DNA of 64,000 nt from Bacteroidales bacterium. Its GTDB lineage: Bacteria > Bacteroidota > Bacteroidia > Bacteroidales > VadinHA17. Below the pieces are notes generated by a model. That model was given only the letters and a program-made list of their open reading frames with translations, had not been told where the DNA came from and ran no database searches. The stretch is from positions 1-64,000 of the forward strand of contig JAIPBU010000020.1 of the NCBI GenBank assembly GCA_021738535.1, in the 5' to 3' direction. Of this stretch, positions 17,364 to 27,500 are shown in pieces. The translations under genes and the position numbers were made by a program. Each line of letters starts with the position of its first letter. The stretch's first letter is position 1.

Positions 17364-18713
17364 ATGAAATCGATAATTTATTTGTTATCAATTATTTACA
17401 TTTATTCAATGACTGCATGCAACAGCGGTCAACCAGGAGCAGACGATCACGGTCACGATCATGCTCACAACCAGGAACAGGAACAAGAACATACTGACGA
17501 TGGGCATGAGCATACTGAGGATGATCATACTGACGATGAACATGAGCATACTGAGGATGATCATACTGACGATGAGCATGAGCATACTGAGGATGATCAT
17601 ACTGACGATGGGCATGAGCATACTGAGGATGATCATACTGACGATGAACATGAGCATACTGACCAGGAAAGCAGCCACGAATCAGAAGATGAACATGATA
17701 CCAGTAGCTCACCAGTGGATTACAGCCTGCTCAGATTAACTCCAGGTGATTTCAGCTTTATATATAAAACAAGTGGCATGATCATGCCTGATCTAAAAGA
17801 TGAAGTTGTCATATCAGCAACAGCACCGGGACTATTAAGTTATTCTGATCATTTCCTGTATCCGGGTGTCAGCATTAGCCCGGGTCAGGAGATCTTTATC
17901 ATTAAAGGCGAAGGCCTCAGTGAGGACAATACGCAAATTAAGCTTAAGAAGCTAAAATCTGAATATCTTACGGCAAAAGAGAACTTTGAGCGTGCTTCGA
18001 AGATGGTAGCTGAAAGGCTGGTAACACAGGAGCATTACCTTGACAAAAAACTTAACTATGAACAGGCTCGTACAGAATATGAGAACTACAGCAGTTTACT
18101 TTCCGGCAAGGGGAAAAGCATAGTGGCACCTGCCGGCGGATATATTAATGAACTATTTGCCAGGGAAGGTGAAATGGTAAGGACCGGAGACCGTATTGCT
18201 TCAATTATTATTGAACACCAGATGGTATTGAAGGCAGATATACCTCCTGCTGACCTGGAAATTATGAAGCAAATACACAGTGCAAATTTTTCTACCGGCT
18301 ATCGTAACCGGGTTTATTCGACCAATGATCTTGGCGGGGAGATTATCTCATACGGAAAAAGCACAGGCAGAAATTCGTACTATGTACCCCTGTATTTCAG
18401 AATAAATTATAATGATGAGCTCATCCCTGGTACATTTACTGATATTTGGCTTAGGGGCGACACTGTCCACAATGTCCTGACAGTCCCGAACAGTGCAATA
18501 ATGGAAGAATATGGCAAGCACTACGTATATGTACATGAACAGGATAATGAATTTGAAAAAAGATATGTAACAACAGGCAGCACCAACGGAACGGCCACAA
18601 TGATATTAAGCGGCCTGGATGAGGGAGAAACCATAGTCGGAGAAGGAGCTTATACAATAAAACTCAGGATGCAATCATCATCATTGCCTGCAGAACACAG
18701 TCACAACCACTAA
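17364..18713 (+). CDS. Heavy-metal RND efflux periplasmic adaptor (CusB/CzcB-like)
   Basis: This 449-aa lipoprotein (lipobox near SMTAC) is the membrane-fusion subunit joining the inner-membrane pump to the outer-membrane channel. Residues about 23-110 are a low-complexity His/Asp/Glu region built on a 12-residue unit (HTDDxHEHTEDD). The adaptor fold follows: a lipoyl-like half (ISATAPGLLSY), an alpha-hairpin (LKKLKSEYLTAKENFERASKMV), the second lipoyl half (IVAPAGGYINELFAREGEMV) and beta-barrel/MP domains. The His-rich part probably captures metal ions before extrusion. It lies 10 nt before the pump gene. Confidence 0.88.
   Translation: MKSIIYLLSIIYIYSMTACNSGQPGADDHGHDHAHNQEQEQEHTDDGHEHTEDDHTDDEHEHTEDDHTDDEHEHTEDDHTDDGHEHTEDDHTDDEHEHTDQESSHESEDEHDTSSSPVDYSLLRLTPGDFSFIYKTSGMIMPDLKDEVVISATAPGLLSYSDHFLYPGVSISPGQEIFIIKGEGLSEDNTQIKLKKLKSEYLTAKENFERASKMVAERLVTQEHYLDKKLNYEQARTEYENYSSLLSGKGKSIVAPAGGYINELFAREGEMVRTGDRIASIIIEHQMVLKADIPPADLEIMKQIHSANFSTGYRNRVYSTNDLGGEIISYGKSTGRNSYYVPLYFRINYNDELIPGTFTDIWLRGDTVHNVLTVPNSAIMEEYGKHYVYVHEQDNEFEKRYVTTGSTNGTATMILSGLDEGETIVGEGAYTIKLRMQSSSLPAEHSHNH
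17490..17669 (+). repeat. In-frame 36-bp tandem repeat, five units
   Basis: Units begin CATACTGACGATG at 17490, 17526, 17562, 17598 and 17634; the last is incomplete. They differ mainly at GGG/GAG/GAA codons. Because the length is a multiple of three, copy-number change keeps the frame. Confidence 0.92.
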
Positions 18714-18723
18714 TTCAACACAC

Positions 18724-21700
18724 ATGTTAAACAGAATAATATATTTCTCGCTAAAAAACAGGCTGACCATTTTAATTGCAGCATTGCTTTTGTTATTGTC
18801 TGGTCTGTATGTGACAAACAGGATGGATATAGATGTGTTCCCTGAGCTTACGGCACCTACCGTTGTAATAATGACAGAAGCACCCGGTATGGCACCTCAG
18901 GAAATTGAAAGACTCGTTACTTTTCCAATTGAGACAGCCGTAAACGGATCAACAGGAATAAGGAGGGTAAGATCAAATTCAACCATGGGATTTTCGATTG
19001 TCTGGGTGGAATTTAACTGGAAAACAGACATTTATAATGCACGGCAGACTGTAACTGAAAGGATAATAAAAGTTAGTTCAGAATTACCTGAAGGAGTAAA
19101 CAAGCCTGTTCTGGCACCTCAATCATCATTACTGGGCGAAATGATGATAATAGCCGTGGAATCTGATTCGGTTAGCGACATGGACCTGAGAACATTTGCC
19201 GAATGGAACCTTCGTCGCCGCTTATTATCCATACCGGGGGTAGCACAGGTCACTACCATTGGCGGAGAATTCAAAGAATACCAGATCCTTGCAGATCCGT
19301 ATAAAATGAAGTTTTTCAATGTGGGGCTGCAAGAGCTGGAAAAAGTTTGCAAAGGGCTAAACAGTAATTCTTCCGGTGGCTTCATAAACGAACACGGTAA
19401 TATCTATTATGTCAGGGGTCTTGCCAGAGAAAGCAATACAGACGAGATTGGCAACTCCGTAATAAAAACACATGAAGGCCTCCCGGTAAGGATAAAGGAT
19501 GTAGCAACTGTAAAAACAGGATTTGCTCCAAAGATAGGTTCGGGCTCATACAATGGACGTGATGCAGTACTATTGAACATTGTTAAACAACCCGGTATTA
19601 ATACCGTGAGTCTTACTAATCATATTAACAAAACACTTGATGAAGTTGTAAAAAACACGAAGGAGGATATAAAGGTACGAACTGACGTTTATAACCAGGC
19701 TGACTTTATTAATACATCAGTAAAAAATGTCCTCAGGGCTCTTATTGAAGGAGGTATATTCGTTATTATTATCCTGTTTATCTTTCTTCTCAATGCCCGG
19801 ACAACAATAATATCGCTTTTTGCAATACCTCTTTCCTTACTTGTATCCATCCTTGCACTCAAACTAATGGGCTACACCATAAATACCATGAGCCTCGGCG
19901 GCATGGCAATCGCTATAGGATCACTGGTTGATGATGCAATAATTGATGTGGAGAATGTTTACAAACACCTGCGAAGAAATGCCGCTCTTGAGGGAAAGGA
20001 TAAGAAACCGGTTCTTGAAGTCGTTTATGAAGCCTCAACTGAAATCAGACCCTCAATATTTAATGCCACTATAATAATCGTAGTAACTTTTATTCCCTTG
20101 TTCTTTCTGGAGGGCTTTGAAGGTCGGATGCTAAAACCACTGGGGATATCATTCATAGTATCATTGGTGGCATCCCTCCTTGTAGCATTAACCATAACAC
20201 CGGTATTGTGCAGCTACCTTCTCGGTAATGAAAAAAGACTGAGAGCCAGAGCCGGCGGATCATGGGTGGAAAGAAACTTAATTGCTGTTTACAGGAAAAG
20301 CCTAAGTGCCAGTCTCAGGAAGCAAGGCTGGATAATAGGCTCGGGTACAGCTTTGTTCATTTTTGCACTTATTTTGTTCTTTACATTCGGCAATACATTC
20401 CTGCCTCCCTTCAATGAAGGAGCCTTGTCTGTAAACCTTGTTGGAAAACCGGGCATCTCTCTTGAGGAATCATCAAAGATAGCGAGGAAGGCAGAATTAC
20501 TACTCCTGGAAATGCCTGAAATAAAATCCCTTGCAAGAAAGACAGGAAGGGCTGAAATGGCAGAGCACTCATTTGCAGAGAATGTTTCTGAGCTCGATGT
20601 ACCATTTAAACTGGAGAAAAGAAGCAGGGGGGAATTCTTTGCAGCCGTACGTAAGACATTAAATACACTACCAGGTATAAGCGTTGAAGTGGGCCAGCCC
20701 ATAACACACCGGATGGACCACATGCTTTCCGGAACAAGGGCAAATATAGCAATAAAATTATTTGGTAACGATCTTAACAGGCTCTACAGTACTGCAAATA
20801 ATATTAAAAATCAAATAGAAGATGTTGAAGGGATAGGTGATATTAATGTACAACAGCAAACTGAAGCTCCTCAAATAAAAATCAAAGCAAAGCGAGATAT
20901 GCTGGCACGCTATGGTATACCTGTAAATAATTTTACATCCTTTATCAACACTGCCCTCAAAGGAGAAAAAGTATCGGATGTATTTGAGGACGAACAGCGC
21001 TTTCCAATGGTACTTAGATATAATGATGAATCAAGGTCAAGTAGCAAGGCCATCAGGAATGCCATGATCGATACTCATGATAATAAGAAAGTACCACTGG
21101 CATTCGTTGCAGATATTGAATCATCATCAGGCCCTAACTCGATCAGCAGGGAGAAGGTACAACGGAAGATAGTCATCTCCGTTAATGTTGCAGAACGTGA
21201 TGTAGGCAGTGTTGTCTCAGACATAAGATCACGTGTTAATAACACTATTGAACTTCCTGATAATTACAGGGTTGAATATGGAGGACTTTTTGAAAGTGCT
21301 GAATCAGCATCAAAACGCTTGCTGTTTACCTCTCTCCTGGCTATACTTATTGTTTTTATTATCCTCTACCATGAGTTTAAAAACAGTAAACTGGCACTGG
21401 TAATACTGCTTAACCTGCCCCTTGCACTGATAGGAGGCATTTTTGCCATCAGCATTAGCTCTTCCGTAATCAGCATTCCCACAATTATTGGTTTTATTAC
21501 TCTATTTGGTATTGCCACACGAAACGGATTACTGCTTATTTCACGTTATGAGGCACTGGCATCAAATGGAATGAGCCTTAGAGAAAGAATAATTACCGGT
21601 TCTGCCGACAGGCTTAACCCTATACTGATGACTGCACTGACGGCTGCACTGGCACTAATACCCCTTGCAGCAGGATCAGAAAAGCCGGGTAATGAAATCC

Positions 21701-21816
21701 AGAGTCCAATGGCAATCGTAATTCTGGGGGGACTGCTCTCATCAACCCTTCTGAATATATACCTCATACCAACAGTTTACTTATTAATGCATTCAAAAAA
21801 ACCTAAGGATGATTAA
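18724..21816 (+). CDS. Heavy-metal RND efflux pump (CusA/CzcA family)
   Basis: This 1030-aa inner-membrane proton/metal antiporter has the usual RND layout of two six-helix bundles with large periplasmic loops after TM1 and TM7. It starts MLNRIIYFSLKNRLTIL and carries MDIDVFPELTAPTVVIMTEAPGMAPQEIE. TM4 holds GSLVDDAIIDVENVYKHLRR, the acidic pattern of heavy-metal (HME) pumps. The C-terminus has PLALIGGIFAI and the TM10-11 region GIATRNGLLLISRYEAL. The substrate is probably Cu, Ag, Zn, Co or Cd and cannot be fixed from sequence. It overlaps the TolC-like gene by 8 nt. Confidence 0.93.
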   Translation: MLNRIIYFSLKNRLTILIAALLLLLSGLYVTNRMDIDVFPELTAPTVVIMTEAPGMAPQEIERLVTFPIETAVNGSTGIRRVRSNSTMGFSIVWVEFNWKTDIYNARQTVTERIIKVSSELPEGVNKPVLAPQSSLLGEMMIIAVESDSVSDMDLRTFAEWNLRRRLLSIPGVAQVTTIGGEFKEYQILADPYKMKFFNVGLQELEKVCKGLNSNSSGGFINEHGNIYYVRGLARESNTDEIGNSVIKTHEGLPVRIKDVATVKTGFAPKIGSGSYNGRDAVLLNIVKQPGINTVSLTNHINKTLDEVVKNTKEDIKVRTDVYNQADFINTSVKNVLRALIEGGIFVIIILFIFLLNARTTIISLFAIPLSLLVSILALKLMGYTINTMSLGGMAIAIGSLVDDAIIDVENVYKHLRRNAALEGKDKKPVLEVVYEASTEIRPSIFNATIIIVVTFIPLFFLEGFEGRMLKPLGISFIVSLVASLLVALTITPVLCSYLLGNEKRLRARAGGSWVERNLIAVYRKSLSASLRKQGWIIGSGTALFIFALILFFTFGNTFLPPFNEGALSVNLVGKPGISLEESSKIARKAELLLLEMPEIKSLARKTGRAEMAEHSFAENVSELDVPFKLEKRSRGEFFAAVRKTLNTLPGISVEVGQPITHRMDHMLSGTRANIAIKLFGNDLNRLYSTANNIKNQIEDVEGIGDINVQQQTEAPQIKIKAKRDMLARYGIPVNNFTSFINTALKGEKVSDVFEDEQRFPMVLRYNDESRSSSKAIRNAMIDTHDNKKVPLAFVADIESSSGPNSISREKVQRKIVISVNVAERDVGSVVSDIRSRVNNTIELPDNYRVEYGGLFESAESASKRLLFTSLLAILIVFIILYHEFKNSKLALVILLNLPLALIGGIFAISISSSVISIPTIIGFITLFGIATRNGLLLISRYEALASNGMSLRERIITGSADRLNPILMTALTAALALIPLAAGSEKPGNEIQSPMAIVILGGLLSSTLLNIYLIPTVYLLMHSKKPKDD

Positions 21817-23002
21817 GAAAACAATTACAATAGTCCTAATACTTATTGGTTCAAAGACTTTAGCACAGGACATCAACGTCTTTCTCGATAAAGTAAAAGA
21901 CCATCACCCGGGAATAGTAGCCGCTGAGCAATTGCTTTATTCAAGAGAGAAAAGTGCAGAAACAGGTTACATGCCCCCGGATCCGTCTGTCAGCTTTGGA
22001 TATTTCCCCGGGCAACCGGAATCAATTGGCAACAAGGTAACCTGGTCAGTAGACCAGTCTTTTGATTTCCCCACAAGCTATTACAGGATTAAGGAATTAA
22101 AGCGAAAAGATTTTGAGCTTGCTGAGTTACAATACAGGCTAGCAGTTTTAAACCTTATGCAGCAGGTGCGTGAAAAAGTTATTGAAAAAATAGCAATCGA
22201 TAAGAAAATTGATCTACTCGGGACCAGGCTGAAAGATCTCCGTGAAATGAAAAAGGCCTATGACAAAATGCTTGCTGAAGGAGAAGCAACAGTGATTGCA
22301 TTCAACAGGGTTACAATGGAGCTTGTTGAGATGGAAACAACATATAATCAATATTTAACAACAGCTGAAAATTTAAGATCATTCCTGGATCTGGTAAGTG
22401 GTAATAATTCAGAATTAGTTGAAGGATCAAGCTACCCGTTCTTCGGAGAACCTGTTGCAGACAGCCTTCTGGATATTAAAAAGATACAACATCCTGAATT
22501 TCTTATCCCTGCCAAAGAAGCTAGTAAAGCCTCGATGAACATTCAGGTGGTCAGGTCAGAGAAACTGCCGGAAATCAGGATTGGAATTGCTTCTGAGATA
22601 ATAGGTACAGAGAGGTTTACAGGACCGTCAATGGGATTAACTATCCCCCTATGGGAGGACCACAGAAAAGTCAGTGAAGCCCGGGCATTCAAAACACACA
22701 CTGAAGCAAAGAACAGGAACAAAAAGGTAATGCTGGAGAATAAGTTAAGATCTGATATAAAAACTTATCAGAATCTTGACAGATCACTGTCTGTTCTGCA
22801 GAATGTACTGGAAGGGTCAGAATCTTATGATTACCTGCGCATTGCGCTTGAAGAAGGACAAATAAGCATTATTGAATATTTTAATGAGTTGAAAACATAT
22901 TATGATATTGAAGACAGGATTATTGAAACGGAGAAAAAATGCCTGATTATGCAATCCAGGTTATTTGATCATCAACTTGTACCCGGTAAAATCAATAATT
23001 AG
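21809..23002 (+). CDS. TolC-like outer-membrane efflux channel (CusC/CzcC)
   Basis: This 397-aa protein has a signal peptide (MIKKTITIVLILIGSKTLAQD) followed by two long helical segments with the duplicated outer-membrane efflux pattern (VSFGYFPGQPESIGNKVTWSVDQSFDFP, then MGLTIPLWEDHRKVSEARAF). It should trimerise to form the outer-membrane exit for the tripartite pump. Its start lies inside the pump's last codons (8-nt overlap), so the operon order is small protein, adaptor, pump, channel. It is shorter than E. coli TolC, as usual for metal-type channels. Confidence 0.88.
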   Translation: MIKKTITIVLILIGSKTLAQDINVFLDKVKDHHPGIVAAEQLLYSREKSAETGYMPPDPSVSFGYFPGQPESIGNKVTWSVDQSFDFPTSYYRIKELKRKDFELAELQYRLAVLNLMQQVREKVIEKIAIDKKIDLLGTRLKDLREMKKAYDKMLAEGEATVIAFNRVTMELVEMETTYNQYLTTAENLRSFLDLVSGNNSELVEGSSYPFFGEPVADSLLDIKKIQHPEFLIPAKEASKASMNIQVVRSEKLPEIRIGIASEIIGTERFTGPSMGLTIPLWEDHRKVSEARAFKTHTEAKNRNKKVMLENKLRSDIKTYQNLDRSLSVLQNVLEGSESYDYLRIALEEGQISIIEYFNELKTYYDIEDRIIETEKKCLIMQSRLFDHQLVPGKINN

Positions 23003-23033
23003 TAATTTTGCTTCTGTATTAAAACCGGGACAG

Positions 23034-23312
23034 TTGATTAAAATTACCCCTACACCGGACGGATCAAACACTCTGTATGTTCCTTCAACAGATGAGCATT
23101 ACCATTGCACTAATGGTGCAATACAGGAATCAAGGCATGTGTTTTTTGAAAACGGTTACAGGCAATGCAGCAGTAATCCAGTGCGAATATTTATTACCTA
23201 TTCAGCAAGAGGACAGCTAAAAAGAGACCTTGCTAAACTGGGGTTTGAAGTCTTTCACCCCGATGGTCCCCCGGGGACAAGACAGATTACAAGAGCAGTA
23301 AAAATGATATGA
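23034..23312 (+). pseudogene. mnmD: mnmD remnant with internal deletion (tRNA U34 methyltransferase)
   Basis: The N-terminal half (DGSNTLYVPSTDEHYHC, GAIQESRHVFFENGY) matches the start of MnmD-type (DUF752) tRNA 5-methylaminomethyl-2-thiouridine methyltransferases. The C-terminal half (ITYSARGQLKRDLAKLGFEV, GPPGTRQITRAVK) matches their end. They meet directly at NPVRIF/ITYSARG; the central part with the SAM-binding GFGTGLNAL-type motif, roughly 130 residues, is missing in frame. The listed ORF starts inside the TolC-like gene; TTG at 23034 is a likelier start, with a TAATTTTG box at 23003-23010. It cannot be catalytic. An assembly error is the alternative. Confidence 0.75.
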
Positions 23313-23394
23313 TTAAATTTCACATTTCTTTAACTTTTAAACAAATAAGAAAGTGTTATCTTAGCGCAAATTTTAACCTGAAAAATTAATTCAC

Positions 23395-24090
23395 ATGAGA
23401 CTCAACGTTTTAATGACAATAGCAGTAATTGCAATTTTTATCGGAGCTTGTTCACAGGGCAAAATGAACAATGTTAAACTGGAGAACCAGGATGATTCAC
23501 TTGCCTATGCTTTTGGGGTGGATATCTACACCAACCTTAAAGACAGAAGCGACCTTGATCTGGACCCAATTATGCTCGCTAAGGGAATGATGGACGCCAA
23601 AGAGGGGGAATCCATCTTTCTTGAAGCTGCTGCAGGAGGTTATATTATGCAGGTAATGCAGGAACGCCAGGCAGATCAGATGAAAGATCAATTCAAAGAT
23701 TATATTGCTGAGAACACTGAATGGCTGAAGAACAATAAAGAAAAGGAAGGTGTTGTAACAACGGAATCAGGACTTCAGTATAAAGTAATTGAGATGGGAG
23801 ACGGACCAAAACCCGCAGCAACAGATACAGTAAAAGTTCATTATACAGGTAAGTTGATCAACGATACAATCTTTGACAGTTCAGTAGAAAGAGGACAGGC
23901 TGCCGAATTCAGGGCAAATACACTTATCAAGGGATGGTCAGAAGGACTGCAGCTGATGCCTGTTGGTTCAAAATTCGAATTTTACATACCTTCTGAGCTT
24001 GGCTATGGTGAAAGAGGAGCAGGACAGGTAATAAAGCCCTTCTCAACTCTTATTTTCGAAGTTGAACTTATTGACATAGTGAATAAATAG
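23395..24090 (+). CDS. FKBP-type peptidyl-prolyl isomerase lipoprotein
   Basis: This 231-aa protein has a lipobox (IFIGACSQG), a Mip/FkpA-like N-terminal dimerisation region (DDSLAYAFGVDIYTNLK, LAKGMMDAKEG) and a C-terminal FKBP domain (about 120-231) with VKVHYTGKLINDTIFDSS, LIKGWSEGLQLMPVGSKFEFYIP and LGYGERG. It speeds proline isomerisation during folding of exported proteins. A TATCTTAG box (23357-23364) lies 30 nt upstream of the start. It stands alone between the mnmD remnant and the DUF3127 gene. Confidence 0.93.
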   Translation: MRLNVLMTIAVIAIFIGACSQGKMNNVKLENQDDSLAYAFGVDIYTNLKDRSDLDLDPIMLAKGMMDAKEGESIFLEAAAGGYIMQVMQERQADQMKDQFKDYIAENTEWLKNNKEKEGVVTTESGLQYKVIEMGDGPKPAATDTVKVHYTGKLINDTIFDSSVERGQAAEFRANTLIKGWSEGLQLMPVGSKFEFYIPSELGYGERGAGQVIKPFSTLIFEVELIDIVNK

Positions 24091-24127
24091 CAAGGCTTAG
24101 AATTACTAATCATCAAACAGGATAAAA

Positions 24128-24511
24128 ATGTCTTTCGAGATATCAGGAAAAGTTATCGAGGTAGGACCGGTAGAACAAAAAGGCGAAAGTTTCAGGAAAA
24201 GGGAATTCGTTATTGAAGTTGCTGAAGCTAACAGCTCGGGTCGTGAATTTATTGACTATGTCAAGTTCCAGTGCATTCAGGACAGAACAGATATTATTGA
24301 TGAGAATTATCTTAATGAGAATATAAAAGTCTCTTTTAACATCAAAGGAAATAAATGGGAAAGGGATGGAAAAGTGAGTTACTTCACCAATCTTGACGCA
24401 TGGAGAATACAAAAGGTCGAAAAAGATCAGTCTGGTACAGATGACCTGCCACCACCCCTGCTCGATGACCTGCCTCCTGAAAATGAAGAAATGGATGATC
24501 TTCCGTTCTGA
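24128..24511 (+). CDS. DUF3127 protein with SSB-like acidic tail
   Basis: This 127-aa protein has an OB-like beta domain (MSFEISGKVIEVGPVEQKG, REFVIEV, FIDYVKFQCIQDRTDII) typical of DUF3127 proteins of Bacteroidota, then a flexible Pro/Asp linker ending DDLPF. That last motif is nearly the DDIPF tip by which single-stranded DNA-binding protein recruits repair and replication partners. It is probably a nucleic-acid-binding protein; the role is inferred. It follows the FKBP gene by 37 nt. Confidence 0.8.
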   Translation: MSFEISGKVIEVGPVEQKGESFRKREFVIEVAEANSSGREFIDYVKFQCIQDRTDIIDENYLNENIKVSFNIKGNKWERDGKVSYFTNLDAWRIQKVEKDQSGTDDLPPPLLDDLPPENEEMDDLPF

Positions 24512-24561
24512 TGTTTATTATTCCGCAGTTTTAAGTATTTTTGAAATAATTACTGGCGGAA

Positions 24562-27500
24562 ATGAAAAATAATACTATAACCATAACCAGCATAAGCAGA
24601 TACCTGTCTACAGGCTTTCTGCTTATCTTTTTTATATCTCCCGCTGTTGGTCAGCGATGGCTGGAAAGGCTGGATATAGACACAAAATCAAAAAGCAATT
24701 TCTTAGAGGTAAAAAAAGCTGCCGGTGAGTACTTTAAGCACCAGGAGAAAGAGTATTTCTCAAGGAGTTTTGATATTGAGGATATCCCGGAGCTGAAGTA
24801 TAATAATATTACCGCTTTCATAAAATATAAGCGCTGGGAGGAATACTGGAAAAATCACGTAGACAGTGAAGGTAATGCTGTAAGCCCTCTTGATGAGTAT
24901 TCCGAATTCAAATCTTTCCTTAAAAATTCCTCCAAGGGAACCGTGGCCAACTGGGTCAATATCAATCGTAAAGAAGCACCCGGAGGCTACTGGGGTATGG
25001 GCAGAATACGCGAAATAGCATTTCATCCCACTGATCCGTCAGTTTTCTGGGCCGGTGCTGACCAGGGCGGTATATGGAAAACAACAGATAACGGCAAGAC
25101 CTATACCCCTGTTGCTGATGACCTGCCCTTTCTGAAGGTCAGCTCTATTTGTATTAATTACAATGATCCGGATATATTGTACATGTCGGCCGGAGGAACA
25201 GATGGTGGCTGGTGGGACAGAACCATAGGAGTGTATAAAACTACCAACGGCGGTCAGTCATGGACAGCAACAGCGCTTAATGCACATCTCTCTGAAGGTG
25301 AATCATACAGGCGGCTGGCAATGAGTCCGGCTAATCCCGAACTACTGATAGTAACAGGGCGGGAAGGTGTATACCGTAGCTCAGACGGTGGCAGTGATTG
25401 GACTAAAGTTGCCGGTGGTGATTATTATGACCTGGCCTTCTGCCCCGGGAATGGTGATATTGTAATTGCCGGGAACAGGAATAAAATAATGAGGTCAGCC
25501 GATGGCGGTCAAACATGGAATATAGCACGCAGCAGCAATTACGACGGGTACATGAGAAATATTGCTTTTTCGCCGGTAAAAAATGATTACGTGGTTGCCC
25601 AGCTTGATGCCTGGATAGAAGGTGAAAGAAGAACCGTCGTGTATGCCTCCACCGATAGGGGCAATACCTGGACAGAAAAAGCCGTACTGACAGAAGACCA
25701 CGGAGGAACAATAGGCTTTTCATCAACAGACTCATTGCGCCTGTACAGGGGCTGGACAAAAATATTCCGCTCAGATGACCTGGGTAAAACATGGACCCAG
25801 ATAACCAACTGGTACAGGGACAATGTCCATGATGTTGTTCATGCTGATCACTTCAGGATAAAGAAGAATCCACTGGTTGATAACAGGCTTTATTTCTGTA
25901 ACGACGGCGGTGTATACCTTTATGAAGAAGATAACGGGGAGTGGAAGGAAAGGACAGCAGGTCTTATAATATCACAGTATTACAGTATATCCTCATCACA
26001 GTCAGATCCAAATGTGCTTCTGGCAGGATCACAGGACAATGGTGGTTGGTACAGAACTGAAAACGGTGACTGGAAAACTACAAACGGTGGCGATGCTATG
26101 CATACCTGGCAGCATCCTGATAATAACAGTATTGGACTGAGCTCTTATCCGGGCGGCAAATTATACAGGACTTACAATGCATGGGATGGATACGTTGCTA
26201 TACATGATAATATTGACCCTGAACCCACTAACGGCGATTGGAACAGCAGGTATGCCATTGATCCAAACAATTTTAATATTATTGTAACCGGATGCTACCC
26301 GGATATCTACAGGTCGGAAAATATGGGAAATTCATGGGTGAAAATCGGAGACAGGCTGGCCGATGGGAATAATTTTCATTGTATTACAATACCGGAAGCA
26401 AACTCTGATTATATATATGCCTCATCAGGCAATGAATTATTTACCAGCACAGACAGAGGAGCAAGCTGGTCATCTTCAACCCCTTCCGGGCAGGTAATAA
26501 AAGGCATAGCCGTGAGTCCGGACGATCCCGGGAAACTATGGATTGTAAGCGGTGGGTTCACGGCTGGAGAAAAAGTCTTTTTCTCCAAAAACGGAGGCAT
26601 GTCATGGAATAATATCTCCGGATCACTTCCTAACCTGCCCGCGCTTTCAATAGTGTATGAAAAAGGAACAAATGACGGCATTTATATTGGTATGACCTAT
26701 GGTGTGTACTACCGTAATAGTTCGATGAATGATTGGGTTTATTACGGGCACGGAATACCCAATTGCGAAATAAGACACCTTGATATTCAGTATCCCGAAG
26801 GCAAAATAAGATGTGCAACATATGGCAGGGGAATATATGAAACCGGGCTTTATCCCATTGAAGCCCCTGCCCCGGAAGCATTCTTTACAACAAGCAGCGA
26901 AGAAGTATGCCAGGATGATACAATTTATTTTTACAATGAGTCTCAGAATGCCGATTATACTGTCTGGAACTTTGGCGATGGATCCATTAAATATGCCGGT
27001 GATATTTCATATTTCTACAACAAACCAGGCTATTATACAGTTAAGCTAACAGCTACCAATGAGCAGTTGTCAGATTTTTATGAAAAGAAGGATATCAAGG
27101 TAAATCCCTACCTGTCGCCCGTGAAGGCAGGACCGGAGGACATATCAATTGGTTCGGTGAGGGTTAACAGGTCAGCCGCTGCAGGAATAGTGTTTAATGT
27201 TGCATCGCCGGTAACTGTCAAATCATTCGTAACATATGCGGCAACAGGTGGAAGGCGCAGGATTATACTTGAAGATAATCAAGGCAATGAGATATATGGA
27301 GAATATATTACACTTGAACCGGGAGAGAACATAGTTGAGCTTGACCTTGACATAGATCCGGGCAATGATTACATCCTTAAGTTTACTAAAAACAATGATC
27401 TCCTGATGAATACAGACGGTGCTGATTATCCTTACAACAAGAACGAGTCTTTTTCAATTACAGGAAACACTGAACTGGAGAGTGACCGTTACTATTTCTT

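Noticed and set aside
17392-17739. ORFs opposite or out of frame with the His-rich adaptor region (MLMFIVSMIILS repeats and others)
   Set aside because: They arise from the 36-bp tandem repeat read in other frames.
22965-23312. Treating the 115-aa ORF as an intact small gene
   Set aside because: Its two halves match the two ends of MnmD with the core missing, and its first codons lie inside the TolC-like gene.
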